Below the pieces are notes generated by a model. The model made no database searches, had not been told where the DNA came from, and saw only the letters and a program-made list of their open reading frames with translations. This document shows positions 23,764 to 31,558 of a DNA stretch of 64,000 nucleotides, piece after piece. How positions within the stretch are numbered: position 1 is the first letter of the stretch; each line of letters starts with the position of its first letter. The stretch lies in the NCBI RefSeq assembly GCF_001513955.1, contig NZ_KQ948154.1:124001-188000 (forward strand), given 5' to 3'. Position numbers and translations under genes: made by a program. The stretch is from Streptomyces pseudovenezuelae. Lineage in GTDB: Bacteria; Actinomycetota; Actinomycetes; Streptomycetales; Streptomycetaceae.

Positions 23764-24035
23764 GGCCGTTCTCCTTGGTGTTCTCGGTTGTACCGCGGGT
23801 ACCGGAGGGCACCCGCGCCTGACGCCCGCGACGCGCCTTGCCGCAAAGGACCGAGAGGCGCTGACACCGACCGTGTGACGGCGTGGTGTCGGGGCGTGCG
23901 AAGTCGACCCGGTGACCCGGATCGCCAGAAGAAGTGTACGGGACCGGCGGAGCACCGGGTGACGCCGCTGTCCACAACCCGGGAGTAGTCCACAGGCTCC
24001 GGCCATGACCGGGGCGGGTGCGGGACGGTTTCCGC
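23764..24035. promoter_or_regulatory. Divergent promoter region, rpsB and M23 peptidase
   Basis: This 272-bp spacer probably contains the rpsB promoter and a long leader with a possible hairpin (GACACC at 23863 with GGTGTC near 23885), which is a usual site for S2 feedback control. On the plus-strand side, 43 bases before the M23 gene, is a bipartite motif at 23972-23993 that recurs upstream of yraN. CTGTCCACA (23968-23976) in it matches the Streptomyces DnaA-box pattern. Confidence 0.5.
23972..23993 (+). promoter_or_regulatory. 22-bp bipartite motif, copy A (M23 promoter)
   Basis: CCACAACC, three bases, then GAGTAGTCCAC. The only other copy I found is 29718-29739 on the minus strand, identical at 19 of 22 positions, with all differences in the three central bases. 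TCCAC occurs twice in direct orientation 18 bases apart, nearly two helix turns. Confidence 0.6.
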
Positions 24036-24617
24036 ATGCGAGCGAAGCGATGCGGACGACGCGGTACATGGCTGGTGCTGGGATTCCTGCTGTTCCTGAC
24101 GGCGCCGGCACCCGCTCCGGAGCGGGCCGCCCTCACGCCGACGGCCACCACCGCGGACGCCCCGGTACCGGCGCTCGGGCGCACCTGGCCGGTGGGCGCC
24201 CGGCCGACGGTCCTGCGCGGCTGGGAACCACCGGCGACGGTGTACGGCCGCGGCCACCGGGGCGTGGACCTGGCGGCACCGGCCGGCACCCCGGTACGGG
24301 CGGTGGCGGCGGGCCGGGTGTCCTTCGCGGGCCGGGTGGCGGGCAAGCCGGTCGTCTCGGTGGAACTGACGGGCACAGACCTTCGGACGACCTACGAACC
24401 GGTGACGGCATCAGTGGAGAAGGGCGCCATGGTGACGGCGGGCGAGGTGGTGGGCGCGGTGGAACCAACGGGCTCCCACTGCCCGGCCGCGTGCGTGCAC
24501 TGGGGTCTGCGGAGAGGCGAGACCTACCTGGACCCGCTGTCCCTGCTGCCCCCGTGGCTGTTGCGCACAGGCCCGTCCAGACTGCTCCCCGTCCTGGGGG
24601 TGCCCCTGCCGACATAG
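24036..24617 (+). CDS. Secreted M23/LytM-like peptidase
   Basis: This encodes 193 residues from the ATG at 24036. An N-terminal signal peptide (RRGTWLVLGFLLFLTAPAPA) is followed by an Ala/Thr/Pro linker and an M23 domain: GRGHRGVDLAAPAGTPVRA carries zinc-ligand His and Asp, and CVHWGLRRG carries the C-terminal His. The internal Tyr-x-His position reads TTYEPV, so one of the usual active-site histidines is missing. Activity is therefore uncertain, and it may be a non-catalytic LytM-type regulator or envelope factor. It stands alone between rpsB and a TetR gene and has a motif shared with the yraN promoter. Confidence 0.85.
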   Translation: MRAKRCGRRGTWLVLGFLLFLTAPAPAPERAALTPTATTADAPVPALGRTWPVGARPTVLRGWEPPATVYGRGHRGVDLAAPAGTPVRAVAAGRVSFAGRVAGKPVVSVELTGTDLRTTYEPVTASVEKGAMVTAGEVVGAVEPTGSHCPAACVHWGLRRGETYLDPLSLLPPWLLRTGPSRLLPVLGVPLPT

Positions 24618-24660
24618 CGTTCCGGCCACCCCTCAAGAGCCGCTCGACTGCACCCACCCA

Positions 24661-24697
24661 AGGGGCGCGGGGAACTGCGCGCCCAGCCACGACGGAC
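24661..24697 (+). repeat. Dispersed Streptomyces repeat, copy 2
   Basis: A 37-bp block beginning AGGGGCGCGGGGAACTGCGC and ending AGCCACGACGGAC lies between the convergent M23 and TetR genes. It differs at one base from the copy inside smc (57375-57411, opposite strand). Confidence 0.85.
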
Positions 24698-24758
24698 CGG
24701 CACCCGACAGCGCCCCTGCCACGCGACCAGGACGGACCCGGCGCCCGGCAGCCCCCTC

Positions 24759-25358
24759 TCAGCCCCCTGAGCCCCGCACACCCCGCAGCGCCATGGAGAC
24801 CGCGGCCTCGGTGATCACGGTCGGCTCCTCCGCCGCCCCCAGCTCGATCCGCCGTACGGCCGCGTCCACGACCCCCTGCACCAGCATCGCCGCCAGCCGG
24901 GGCTGCTCGTGCCCCATCTGCCCGAGCGCCTCGACGATCATCGCGACCAGTCCGCCGTGCGCCGCACGGATCTTCTCGCGGGCTCCCGCGTCCAGCTCGC
25001 TCGCGGAGATGGCCACCACGGCCCGGTGCCGCCGGTCCCCGACCAGCGCCAACTGCTGCCGCACATACGCCTCGACCTTGCCCTCGGCCGTCGAAGCCCG
25101 CTCCATCGCCGCCGAGACCTCCGCGGTCCACACCGGGAAGTCGACCTCGCACAGCTCCTCGACCACGGCGGCCCGCGACCGGAAGTACTCGTACACGGAC
25201 GACCGTGCGAGCCCCGTGCGCTCGGCGAGGGCCGGGAAGGTCAGCGCCTCCGTCCCACCCTCGGACAGCAGAGAACGAGCCGCGTCCAGCAGGGCGGCTC
25301 GCTGCATCGACCGGTGCTCGGCCACGGAGGCCGCTCGAATCCTTGGCACGTCAACCAC
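24759..25358 (-). CDS. TetR-family transcriptional regulator
   Basis: This encodes 199 residues from a GTG at 25358 (a second GTG at 25349 is equally possible). The N-terminal helix-turn-helix reads ALLDAARSLLSEGGTEALTF then ALAERTGLARSSVYEYFRSR, the TetR pattern with the Tyr-Phe-x-Ser turn. The remaining 130 residues are a helical ligand domain of the type seen in many streptomycete TetR proteins, ending in a Glu-Pro-Thr-rich stretch. No obvious target gene; it is convergent to the M23 gene and upstream of whiG in the same direction. Ligand unknown. Confidence 0.88.
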   Translation of the reverse strand: MVDVPRIRAASVAEHRSMQRAALLDAARSLLSEGGTEALTFPALAERTGLARSSVYEYFRSRAAVVEELCEVDFPVWTAEVSAAMERASTAEGKVEAYVRQQLALVGDRRHRAVVAISASELDAGAREKIRAAHGGLVAMIVEALGQMGHEQPRLAAMLVQGVVDAAVRRIELGAAEEPTVITEAAVSMALRGVRGSGG

Positions 25359-25430
25359 TGTACGGACGCGCCACCGCGGACGGGAGTCACTCCGCCCGAG
25401 CAGGCATCGACGAGAGGCCGCACGGCCGGG

Positions 25431-26273
25431 TCAGCGACCGAAACTGGCCAGCTTCGCCCGCAGTTGCAGCACGGACTTGGTGTGGATCTGGCTGACCCTG
25501 CTCTCGGTCACGCCCAGCACGTTCCCGATCTCGGCGAGCGTGAGCCCCTCGTAGTAGTAGAGGGTCACCACGGTCTTCTCCCGCTCGGGCAGCGTGTTGA
25601 TGGCCCGCGCGAGGAACCGTCTGAGCTCCCGGTCCTCGGCGACCTCCACGGGGTTGTCCGCGGCGGTGTCCTCCAGCGTGTCCATGAGGCTCAGCCGGTC
25701 ACCGCCCTCGCCCCCGACGTGCAGCAGCTCCTCCAGTGCCACCACGTTGGCCAGCGACAACTGGCTGAAGACGGCATGCAGATCGTCGACGGCGATCCCC
25801 AGCTCGCCGGCGACCTCTCCCTCCGTGGGTGTCCGTCGCAGCCGCGCCTCCAGCGTCGCGTACGCCCGCTCGACATTGCGCGCCTTCTGCCGCACGGACC
25901 GCGGGATCCAGTCCAGGGCCCGCAGTTCGTCGATCATCGCGCCGCGGATCCGGGTGATCGCATACGTCTCGAACTTGATCTCCCGGTCGACGTCGAACTT
26001 CTCGATCGCGTCGATGAGCCCGAAGACCCCCGAGGACACGAAGTCCGCCTGCTCGACGTTGGGCGGCAGGCCGACACTCACCCGTCCGGCGACGTACTTC
26101 ACCAGCGGTGAGTAGTGCAGGATCAGCTGCTCGCGCAGCCGCTCGTCCCCCGTCGCCTTGTACGACCGCCACAGTTCGTCGAGCGTCGAGGGAGCGGGCG
26201 GCCGCACGCTGCCACCGTCACGGGCGGCTGGGGGGATGGCCGCCCGGTCGGACCCGGAAGTGTGCTGGGGCAT
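25431..26273 (-). CDS. whiG: Sporulation sigma factor WhiG
   Basis: This encodes 280 residues from the ATG at 26273. It is a FliA/sigma-28-group sigma factor: region 2 SPLVKYVAGRVSVGLPPNVE, then SGVFGLIDAIEKFDVDREIKFETYAI split across regions 2.2-2.4. Region 3 is RSVRQKARNVERAYATLEA. Region 4 is LPEREKTVVTLYYYEGLTLA then VLGVTESRVSQIHTKSVLQL. In S. coelicolor it starts sporulation of aerial hyphae and is held by the anti-sigma RsiG. Position next to dprA/comM is as in other Streptomyces. Three 9-bp repeats sit upstream of the start. Confidence 0.96.
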   Translation of the reverse strand: MPQHTSGSDRAAIPPAARDGGSVRPPAPSTLDELWRSYKATGDERLREQLILHYSPLVKYVAGRVSVGLPPNVEQADFVSSGVFGLIDAIEKFDVDREIKFETYAITRIRGAMIDELRALDWIPRSVRQKARNVERAYATLEARLRRTPTEGEVAGELGIAVDDLHAVFSQLSLANVVALEELLHVGGEGGDRLSLMDTLEDTAADNPVEVAEDRELRRFLARAINTLPEREKTVVTLYYYEGLTLAEIGNVLGVTESRVSQIHTKSVLQLRAKLASFGR

Positions 26274-26301
26274 GCGTAGCCTTGTGCCGTTCTGCCGTGA
26301 A

Positions 26302-26328
26302 GTACGCGATGTACGTGATGTGCGTCGG
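26302..26328 (+). repeat. Three 9-bp direct repeats upstream of whiG
   Basis: GTACGCGAT, GTACGTGAT and GTGCGTCGG follow each other without a gap, starting 29 bases before the whiG ATG (whiG is on the minus strand). This is likely in the whiG leader or promoter. Confidence 0.6.
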
Positions 26329-26516
26329 AATCCCCGTGAGCGTAGCGTGACTGAGGAGTCGCAGTGCGCAAACAGCGGGCCGGGGTTCACCCTCCGAAGC
26401 GTTCCGCGGGCCCCTTCCGCGCGGCGCGGCCGTCGCCCTGTGTGATCAACGGAACACCCCAACTGCGGTAATTCCCAAGGGCTTCGAGGGTCCCCCGGAC
26501 GGCCGAACACGCTCCG

Positions 26517-27674
26517 TCAGGACGGGCCTCGGTCACCCCGGACGGAGATCATCGCCTGGCGTGTCAACTTCCAGCCGTCGCCGTGTCGTTCGACGTAACC
26601 AAGTGAACGGAGTTCGTACAGTCTCGCGACGGCGTCGTCCCGTGTCGTCTGCGCACCGCGCGCGATCTCGTCCGCGCCGGCCTCCCGACGGCCGGGCAGC
26701 GCGGACAGGACTCTCCGTGCCTCCGGGGCCAGCAGATCGCGCGGCAGCACCGGGCCGCGCCGGTCGGGGGCCAGCTCTCCCATGTCGCCGACCAGCTCCA
26801 CGACTTCCGCGGCGTCCGTGACCAGCGTGGCGCCCCCGCGCAGCAGCTCGTGCACCCCGCCGGACAGGCTGCTGGTGGCCGGTCCGGGGACCCCCATCGT
26901 GTGACGGCCCAACCGCTGTGCCGCACGCGCGGTGACCAGTGAGCCGCTGCGGTGGGCGGCCTCGACGACCACGGTGCCCCGGGTGAGGGCGGCGATCACC
27001 CTGTTGCGCAGCACGAATCTGCTGGGCGTCGGGTGCTCGCCGGGCGGCAACTCCCCGATCACCAGGCCCTGTTCCGCGATCCTCGTGATCAACTGGACGT
27101 GTCCGCGTGGATAGGGCCGGTCGACCCCGCAGGCCAGGACGGCGACGGTGGCACCGCCGGCGCCGAGGGCACCGCGGTGGGCGGCACCGTCGACCCCGTA
27201 GGCCCCGCCGGACACGACGACCCACCCCAGCTCGGCGAGCCCGGTGCCGAGGACGGCCGCCATGTGCGCCCCGTACTCGGTGCAGGCGCGCGCCCCGACG
27301 AGCGCGACGGACCGGAGCGCCCACATCCGCAGGCTGGGCCGCCCCCGCACCCACACCCCGATCGGCCGGGCGTCCCCGAGGTCGTCGAGCTGTCCCGGCC
27401 ACTCGGCTCCCCCGGGAACGACGAACCGTGCCCCGGCCTCGTACGCGACCGCGAGATCCCGGCGCGGCTGCGCCACCCCGGCCCGGGCCCGCATCCCACC
27501 CCAGCGCTTCTCGCTCACCCCGGGCAGCGGCTCTCCGCACCCGCGCAACCGCGCGGCCACCTCTCTCAGGCCCCACTCCCGGATCCACCGGCCCCCGACC
27601 TCGTCACCGGGCTCCACGACCCGGGCGAGAAGGACGCGGTCGAGCAGCTCGTCGTCGGGTTCGTCGCCGGTCAT
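26517..27674 (-). CDS. dprA: DNA-processing protein DprA
   Basis: This encodes 385 residues from the ATG at 27674. The Rossmann core carries SVALVGARACTEYGAHMAAV, VVSGGAYGVDGAAHRGAL and VLACGVDRPYPRGH, typical of DprA/Smf. A short N-terminal helical part precedes and a winged-helix region follows (ALPGRREAGADEIARG and YELRSLGYVERHGDGWKL). DprA binds single-stranded DNA and loads RecA in transformable bacteria. Its function in Streptomyces, which is not naturally transformable in the usual sense, is unclear. Its start overlaps the end of comM by four bases. Confidence 0.93.
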   Translation of the reverse strand: MTGDEPDDELLDRVLLARVVEPGDEVGGRWIREWGLREVAARLRGCGEPLPGVSEKRWGGMRARAGVAQPRRDLAVAYEAGARFVVPGGAEWPGQLDDLGDARPIGVWVRGRPSLRMWALRSVALVGARACTEYGAHMAAVLGTGLAELGWVVVSGGAYGVDGAAHRGALGAGGATVAVLACGVDRPYPRGHVQLITRIAEQGLVIGELPPGEHPTPSRFVLRNRVIAALTRGTVVVEAAHRSGSLVTARAAQRLGRHTMGVPGPATSSLSGGVHELLRGGATLVTDAAEVVELVGDMGELAPDRRGPVLPRDLLAPEARRVLSALPGRREAGADEIARGAQTTRDDAVARLYELRSLGYVERHGDGWKLTRQAMISVRGDRGPS

Positions 27675-29296
27675 GTCAGGGCCCCGATGGCCATGGGCAC
27701 GCCCCGGGGCACCCCGGTGCGCAGTTGCAGGGCCAGGGCGACGTCCGTGGCGTCCGGGCGGTCGTGTCCGACGAGGTCCGCGACGGTCCAGGCGACGCGC
27801 AGGACGCGGTCCAGCCCTCGGGCGGTCAGGACGCCCCGCTCCAGATGGCGCTCGGCCTCGTCCATGGCCCCGGCCACGGCGTGCCAGCGGCTGCGCAGCT
27901 CGCGTCCGGGCACCTCGCTGTTGGTCCGCCACGGGGTGCCGGCGAAGCGCGTCGCCGCGCGTTCCCTGGCGGCCCGCACCCGGTCCGCGACCACGGCGGT
28001 CGACTCGCCCCGGGCACCGCGGCCGGCGAGCTGGTCACGCGTGACGCGGTCCACCTGCACCCGCAGGTCGACCCGGTCGAGCAGCGGCCCGGAGAGCCGG
28101 GCCTGATAGCGGCGGACGGCCGAGGGCGCGCATTCGCAGAAGTCGTCGGTCAGCGAGAAGCGGCCGCACGGGCAGGGGTTCGCCGCGAGCACCATGAGGA
28201 ACTTCGCCGGGAACCGTACGACACCCGCGCTGCGCGCGATCACGACGTGTCCCGCCTCCAGCGGCTGCCGGAGCGCGTCGAGCGCCCGGGTGTTGAACTC
28301 GGGTGTCTCGTCCAGAAAAAGGACGCCTCGATGAGACAGGGACACCGCCCCGGGGCGGGCGATGCCGGGTCCGCCGCCGACGAGGGCCTGCATGGTGGCC
28401 GAGTGGTGCGGGGCGCAGTAGGGGGCGACGTCGATCAGAGGCTTGCCCGGTGGCAGCAGACCGGCCACCGAGTGCACCGCCGTCACCTCCAGCGACTCCT
28501 CCCGGGCCAGCGGCGGCAGCACCGCGGGCAGCCGCTCGGCGAGCATCGTCTTGCCGGCTCCCGGCGGCCCCTCCAGGAAGACGTGATGGCTACCGGCCGC
28601 CGCGACCTCCACGGCCGTGCGCGCCGAGGTCTGACCGACGACGTCGGCCAGGTCGTGTCCGTGGTCGTGCTGAGCGGCTCCGGCACTGTGCATGCCGGTG
28701 GCGGCGCCCGTGCCCGGCACGCGCAGGCCGGCCAGCAGCGGGTCGGGACGGCCGGGCTCGTGCGGTTCCTCGTCGGGCACCGGTTCGTCCGCGAGGACCG
28801 CGATCAGCTGCCGCAGACTGCGGACACCGAGGACGGAGACCCCGGGCACCAGCGAGGCCTCGGCCGCGGCGCACTCCGGCACGACGACCTGTACGTAGCC
28901 TGCGTCCGCGGCTGCCAGGACCGCGGGCAGGATGCCCCGGACCGGACGCACCCGCCCGTCCAGGCCCAGCTCGCCGATCATCACGATGTCGGCGAGGACG
29001 CGCGGGTCGATCCGCTCGGCGGCCCCCAGTACGGCACACGCGACGGCGAGGTCGAACCCCGAGCCCGCCTTGGGCACCGAGGCCGGGCTGAGCCCCACCG
29101 TGAGTTTCTTCTGGGGCCAGTCGCCGCCGGAGTTGACGACGGCCGCCCTGACCCGGTCCCGGCTCTCCGTCAGGCTCTTGTCCGGCAGCCCCACCAGTGT
29201 GAAGGCCGCGACGCCGGGCTCCAGGTCGGCCTGGACCTCGACCACGACTCCTTCGACGCCGACCAGCGCCACCGAGCAGGTACGAGCGAAACCCAT
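27671..29296 (-). CDS. comM: ComM-like AAA+ ATPase (YifB / Mg-chelatase-like)
   Basis: This encodes 541 residues from the ATG at 29296. An N-terminal ChlI/Lon-protease-like subdomain (ALVGVEGVVVEVQADLEPGV to about 170) is followed by the AAA+ domain: Walker A HHVFLEGPPGAGKTMLAERL, Walker B GVLFLDETPEF. A C-terminal segment with CPCGRFSLTDDFCEC (zinc-like Cys) follows. ComM is a hexameric helicase that helps branch migration of incoming DNA in natural transformation. The operon is yraN-comM-dprA with four-base overlap to dprA. The promoter ahead of yraN carries the 22-bp motif found at the M23 gene. Confidence 0.93.
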   Translation of the reverse strand: MGFARTCSVALVGVEGVVVEVQADLEPGVAAFTLVGLPDKSLTESRDRVRAAVVNSGGDWPQKKLTVGLSPASVPKAGSGFDLAVACAVLGAAERIDPRVLADIVMIGELGLDGRVRPVRGILPAVLAAADAGYVQVVVPECAAAEASLVPGVSVLGVRSLRQLIAVLADEPVPDEEPHEPGRPDPLLAGLRVPGTGAATGMHSAGAAQHDHGHDLADVVGQTSARTAVEVAAAGSHHVFLEGPPGAGKTMLAERLPAVLPPLAREESLEVTAVHSVAGLLPPGKPLIDVAPYCAPHHSATMQALVGGGPGIARPGAVSLSHRGVLFLDETPEFNTRALDALRQPLEAGHVVIARSAGVVRFPAKFLMVLAANPCPCGRFSLTDDFCECAPSAVRRYQARLSGPLLDRVDLRVQVDRVTRDQLAGRGARGESTAVVADRVRAARERAATRFAGTPWRTNSEVPGRELRSRWHAVAGAMDEAERHLERGVLTARGLDRVLRVAWTVADLVGHDRPDATDVALALQLRTGVPRGVPMAIGALT

Positions 29297-29297
29297 C

Positions 29298-29660
29298 TCA
29301 GGCCACCCCCCGCGCATGCTCGACCACGGGTGCGCCGCGCTGTGGCAGGACGATGCCCACCAGGTCGATGCGGACGCCTCCCGGTGGCGCCCCTCCGTGG
29401 GCGTGGATCCAGCATGCGGCGAGGCTTCGCAGGCGCTCCGCCTTGTCGGGAGTCACCGCGGCCATCGGGTGCTCGAAGGCACCGGCCCGCCGTGTCTTGA
29501 CCTCGCAGACGACGAGGACCTCGCCGTCCCGCGCCACGATGTCGATCTCGCCCGTCCTGCCACAGCGCCAGTTGCGCTGCAGGACCGTCATCCCGGCCTC
29601 GGTCAGCCGCCGCGCGGCCAGACTCTCGCCGTACCTGCCGAGTGCACTGCGTGCGTTCAT
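29298..29660 (-). CDS. YraN/UPF0102 nuclease-fold protein
   Basis: This encodes 120 residues from the ATG at 29660. SALGRYGESLAARRLTEAG, then TVLQRNWRCGRTGEIDIVAR and LVVCEVKTRR fit the restriction-endonuclease-like fold with Asp and Glu-x-Lys metal site (the family is UPF0102, YraN, also linked to Holliday-junction-type nucleases). It stands one base before the comM start, so they are one operon. Cytosolic. The function in any organism is not settled. Confidence 0.9.
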   Translation of the reverse strand: MNARSALGRYGESLAARRLTEAGMTVLQRNWRCGRTGEIDIVARDGEVLVVCEVKTRRAGAFEHPMAAVTPDKAERLRSLAACWIHAHGGAPPGGVRIDLVGIVLPQRGAPVVEHARGVA

Positions 29661-29717
29661 GTCGGCACCACCTCCGGCGCCAACGATCACGCAACCCCGC
29701 CCACCGAGTTGATCTTG

Positions 29718-29739
29718 GTGGACTACTCAGCGGTTGTGG
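29718..29739 (-). promoter_or_regulatory. 22-bp bipartite motif, copy B (yraN-comM-dprA promoter)
   Basis: On the minus strand CCACAACC, three bases, GAGTAGTCCAC, 58 bases before the yraN ATG. Matches copy A (23972-23993) except the three central bases, in the same orientation relative to the downstream gene. Confidence 0.6.
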
Positions 29740-29787
29740 AAAATCCCGTCACTCACACGGGCGAAAGCCACCAGGGCGAAGCCACCT

Positions 29788-30096
29788 TCAGCTGCCCGGC
29801 AGCTCCAGATCACTCTTGTTCAGCTCCTCGATGTTCACGTCCTTGAACGTCAACACACGGACCTGCTTCACGAAGCGGGCCGGCCGATACATGTCCCACA
29901 CCCACGCATCCGCCATGGACACCTCGAAGAACACCTCACCCTGGACCGAGTGCACCTGCATCTCGTAGTCGTTGGTCAGGTAGAAGCGCCGTTCGGTCTC
30001 GATCACGTATTTGAACAGACCGACGACATCGCGGTACTCCCGGTAGAGCTTGAGCTCCATCTCGGTCTCGTACTTCTCGAGGTCCTCGGCGCTCAT
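29788..30096 (-). CDS. DUF2469-family protein
   Basis: This encodes 102 residues. The sequence MSAEDLEKYETEMELKLYRE, YRDVVGLFKYVIETERRFYL, NDYEMQVHSVQGEVFFEVSM and DAWVWDMYRPARFVK is typical of a very conserved actinobacterial family (DUF2469) always near yraN, comM and RNase HII/lepB genes. Cytosolic, mixed alpha/beta, acidic. The role is unknown. Sits between yraN and the Nudix gene, same direction. Confidence 0.92.
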   Translation of the reverse strand: MSAEDLEKYETEMELKLYREYRDVVGLFKYVIETERRFYLTNDYEMQVHSVQGEVFFEVSMADAWVWDMYRPARFVKQVRVLTFKDVNIEELNKSDLELPGS

Positions 30097-30152
30097 GGCA
30101 TGTTCCCCTTCAGCCGTGCGATCCCACCATTGTGCGCCAGTCCCGTCGGCAC

Positions 30153-30671
30153 CTAGACGATTTCGGTGTCGAGGGTCACGGGTCCGGCCGGGGGACCTTC
30201 GTCGAGCAGCCTGCGCAGCAGCTCGGCGAGTCTGGTCGGATACACCGTCTCATGTGCCCGGGTCAGTTCCTGACACGTCCACCAGCGCGCTCCGGCGACA
30301 CTGCGTCGCTCCAGCTCGGTCAGGGCCGTGGCCCGGGTGTCCGTCACCGTCGTACGGGCCAGGAAGTACCACTCGTCCTGGTCCCAGCGACGGCCCGCGA
30401 ACGGGAACGAACACCTCCGCCGCCAGAGCACCGGCCCGAGCTCCACCTCGGTGATGCCGGTCTCCTCGACGAGTTCCCGCAGCGCGGCCTCTTCACGGGT
30501 CTCGTCGCCCTCCAGTCCGCCGCCGGGCGTGAACCACCAGTCGTCGGACGGATCGTCCGGCTCGTGGCCGTGCAGCAGCAGGATGCGGTCCTCGGGATCG
30601 AGCAGCACCACCCGCGCGACCTTGCGCAGCCCGCCTGAGGACGAGTCCGCGGCCGGTGCCTCAGCGGGCAC
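30153..30671 (-). CDS. Nudix hydrolase
   Basis: This encodes 172 residues. The Nudix box GGGLEGDETREEAALRELVE then ETG fits Gx5Ex7REUxEExGU, with the metal-binding Glu pair intact. Flanking strands (RVVLLDPEDRILLLHGHEP) are normal. Such enzymes hydrolyse nucleoside diphosphates linked to other groups; the substrate cannot be read here. Its start is 11 bases inside the end of the signal peptidase gene upstream, so it is co-transcribed with sipZ. Confidence 0.9.
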   Translation of the reverse strand: MPAEAPAADSSSGGLRKVARVVLLDPEDRILLLHGHEPDDPSDDWWFTPGGGLEGDETREEAALRELVEETGITEVELGPVLWRRRCSFPFAGRRWDQDEWYFLARTTVTDTRATALTELERRSVAGARWWTCQELTRAHETVYPTRLAELLRRLLDEGPPAGPVTLDTEIV

Positions 30672-31434
30672 CGACGGGCTCCGTCCGGGGCCGCGAGCCC
30701 CTGGCGAAAAGCTTGGCCACGGGCCCGTAGGCCCCGCCGCCCAGGACCAGCACCGCGCCGACCACGATCAGGACGAGGATCGTGCGCAGCGGGCCCGGTG
30801 AGGAGAGCGCGCCGAGCGGCTCGAAGGGGGTGGGGCGCTCCAGCATGCCCTTCATGGGCCAGACGACGGCGTCCACGCGCGCGTTCACGGCCGAGCGGGC
30901 GACGGTCCCCTGGGCCGCGTCGGTGAGGTGGGCCGAGGAGTCCAGCGAGCCCTGGCGCTCGTCGCCGAGCAGGAACAGCCGGTCCTCGGGAACCTTCACG
31001 GTCGGAATGGACTTGTCCTCGACCGGGCCGCCCTTGAGGTAGGTCTCGTCGATCGTCTTGCCGTTGACGGTCAGCTTCCCGTCCGTGCAGCAGGAGACCG
31101 TGTCGCCACCGACCGCGACGACCCGCTTGACCACGGGCCCGTTGGAGAGCCAGTTCTTGTCGGTGAAGACGACGACGTCACCCCGGCGTATCTCGTCGCC
31201 GTCGACGCGCTGCGCCAGCACCCGGTCGCCGACGTCGATCGTGGGTGTCATCGAACCGGTGGGCACGGTGTACGGCCGGTAGAGCACCGCTCCCCAGGCG
31301 AATCCCCCGAGAAACAGCACCAGGCCCAGCGCGACGGCCAGTCCGGACAGTCGCTGTCCGGTCCGGCCGCCCACCGGGCCCGTGCTGGTGCCACCGCTGT
31401 GCGGGGCCGTACGTGTAGTGCTCTCGCCACCCAT
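30661..31434 (-). CDS. sipZ: Type I signal peptidase (fourth of four)
   Basis: This encodes 257 residues. One N-terminal membrane segment (LSGLAVALGLVLFLGGFAWG) and a second near the C-terminus (TILVLIVVGAVLVLGGG). Catalytic Ser in PTGSMTPTI and Lys in VVKRVVAVGGD, the Ser/Lys dyad of bacterial leader peptidases; LLGDERQGSLDSS replaces the usual GDNRxxSxDSR. It cleaves signal peptides outside the membrane. By order it corresponds to SipZ of S. lividans, which there heads an operon with other genes; here the Nudix gene, DUF2469 and others follow. Paralogue assignment is by position. Confidence 0.9.
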   Translation of the reverse strand: MGGESTTRTAPHSGGTSTGPVGGRTGQRLSGLAVALGLVLFLGGFAWGAVLYRPYTVPTGSMTPTIDVGDRVLAQRVDGDEIRRGDVVVFTDKNWLSNGPVVKRVVAVGGDTVSCCTDGKLTVNGKTIDETYLKGGPVEDKSIPTVKVPEDRLFLLGDERQGSLDSSAHLTDAAQGTVARSAVNARVDAVVWPMKGMLERPTPFEPLGALSSPGPLRTILVLIVVGAVLVLGGGAYGPVAKLFARGSRPRTEPVGAR

Positions 31435-31558
31435 GGACCCGCACCCTACCCGGCGGTACCTGAGCGGGTCAGCCCCTCCCGCCCGGCCGGAGGGACAAGC
31501 TCCGCAAAGCTTTCACCAGGCTCGTGACCGCCCGGGCGGTCCGGCCGGGGGACGGTGC

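Noticed and set aside
29718..29745. DnaA box upstream of yraN
   Set aside because: TTTTCCACA fails the third position of the Streptomyces pattern; reported only as part of the 22-bp motif.
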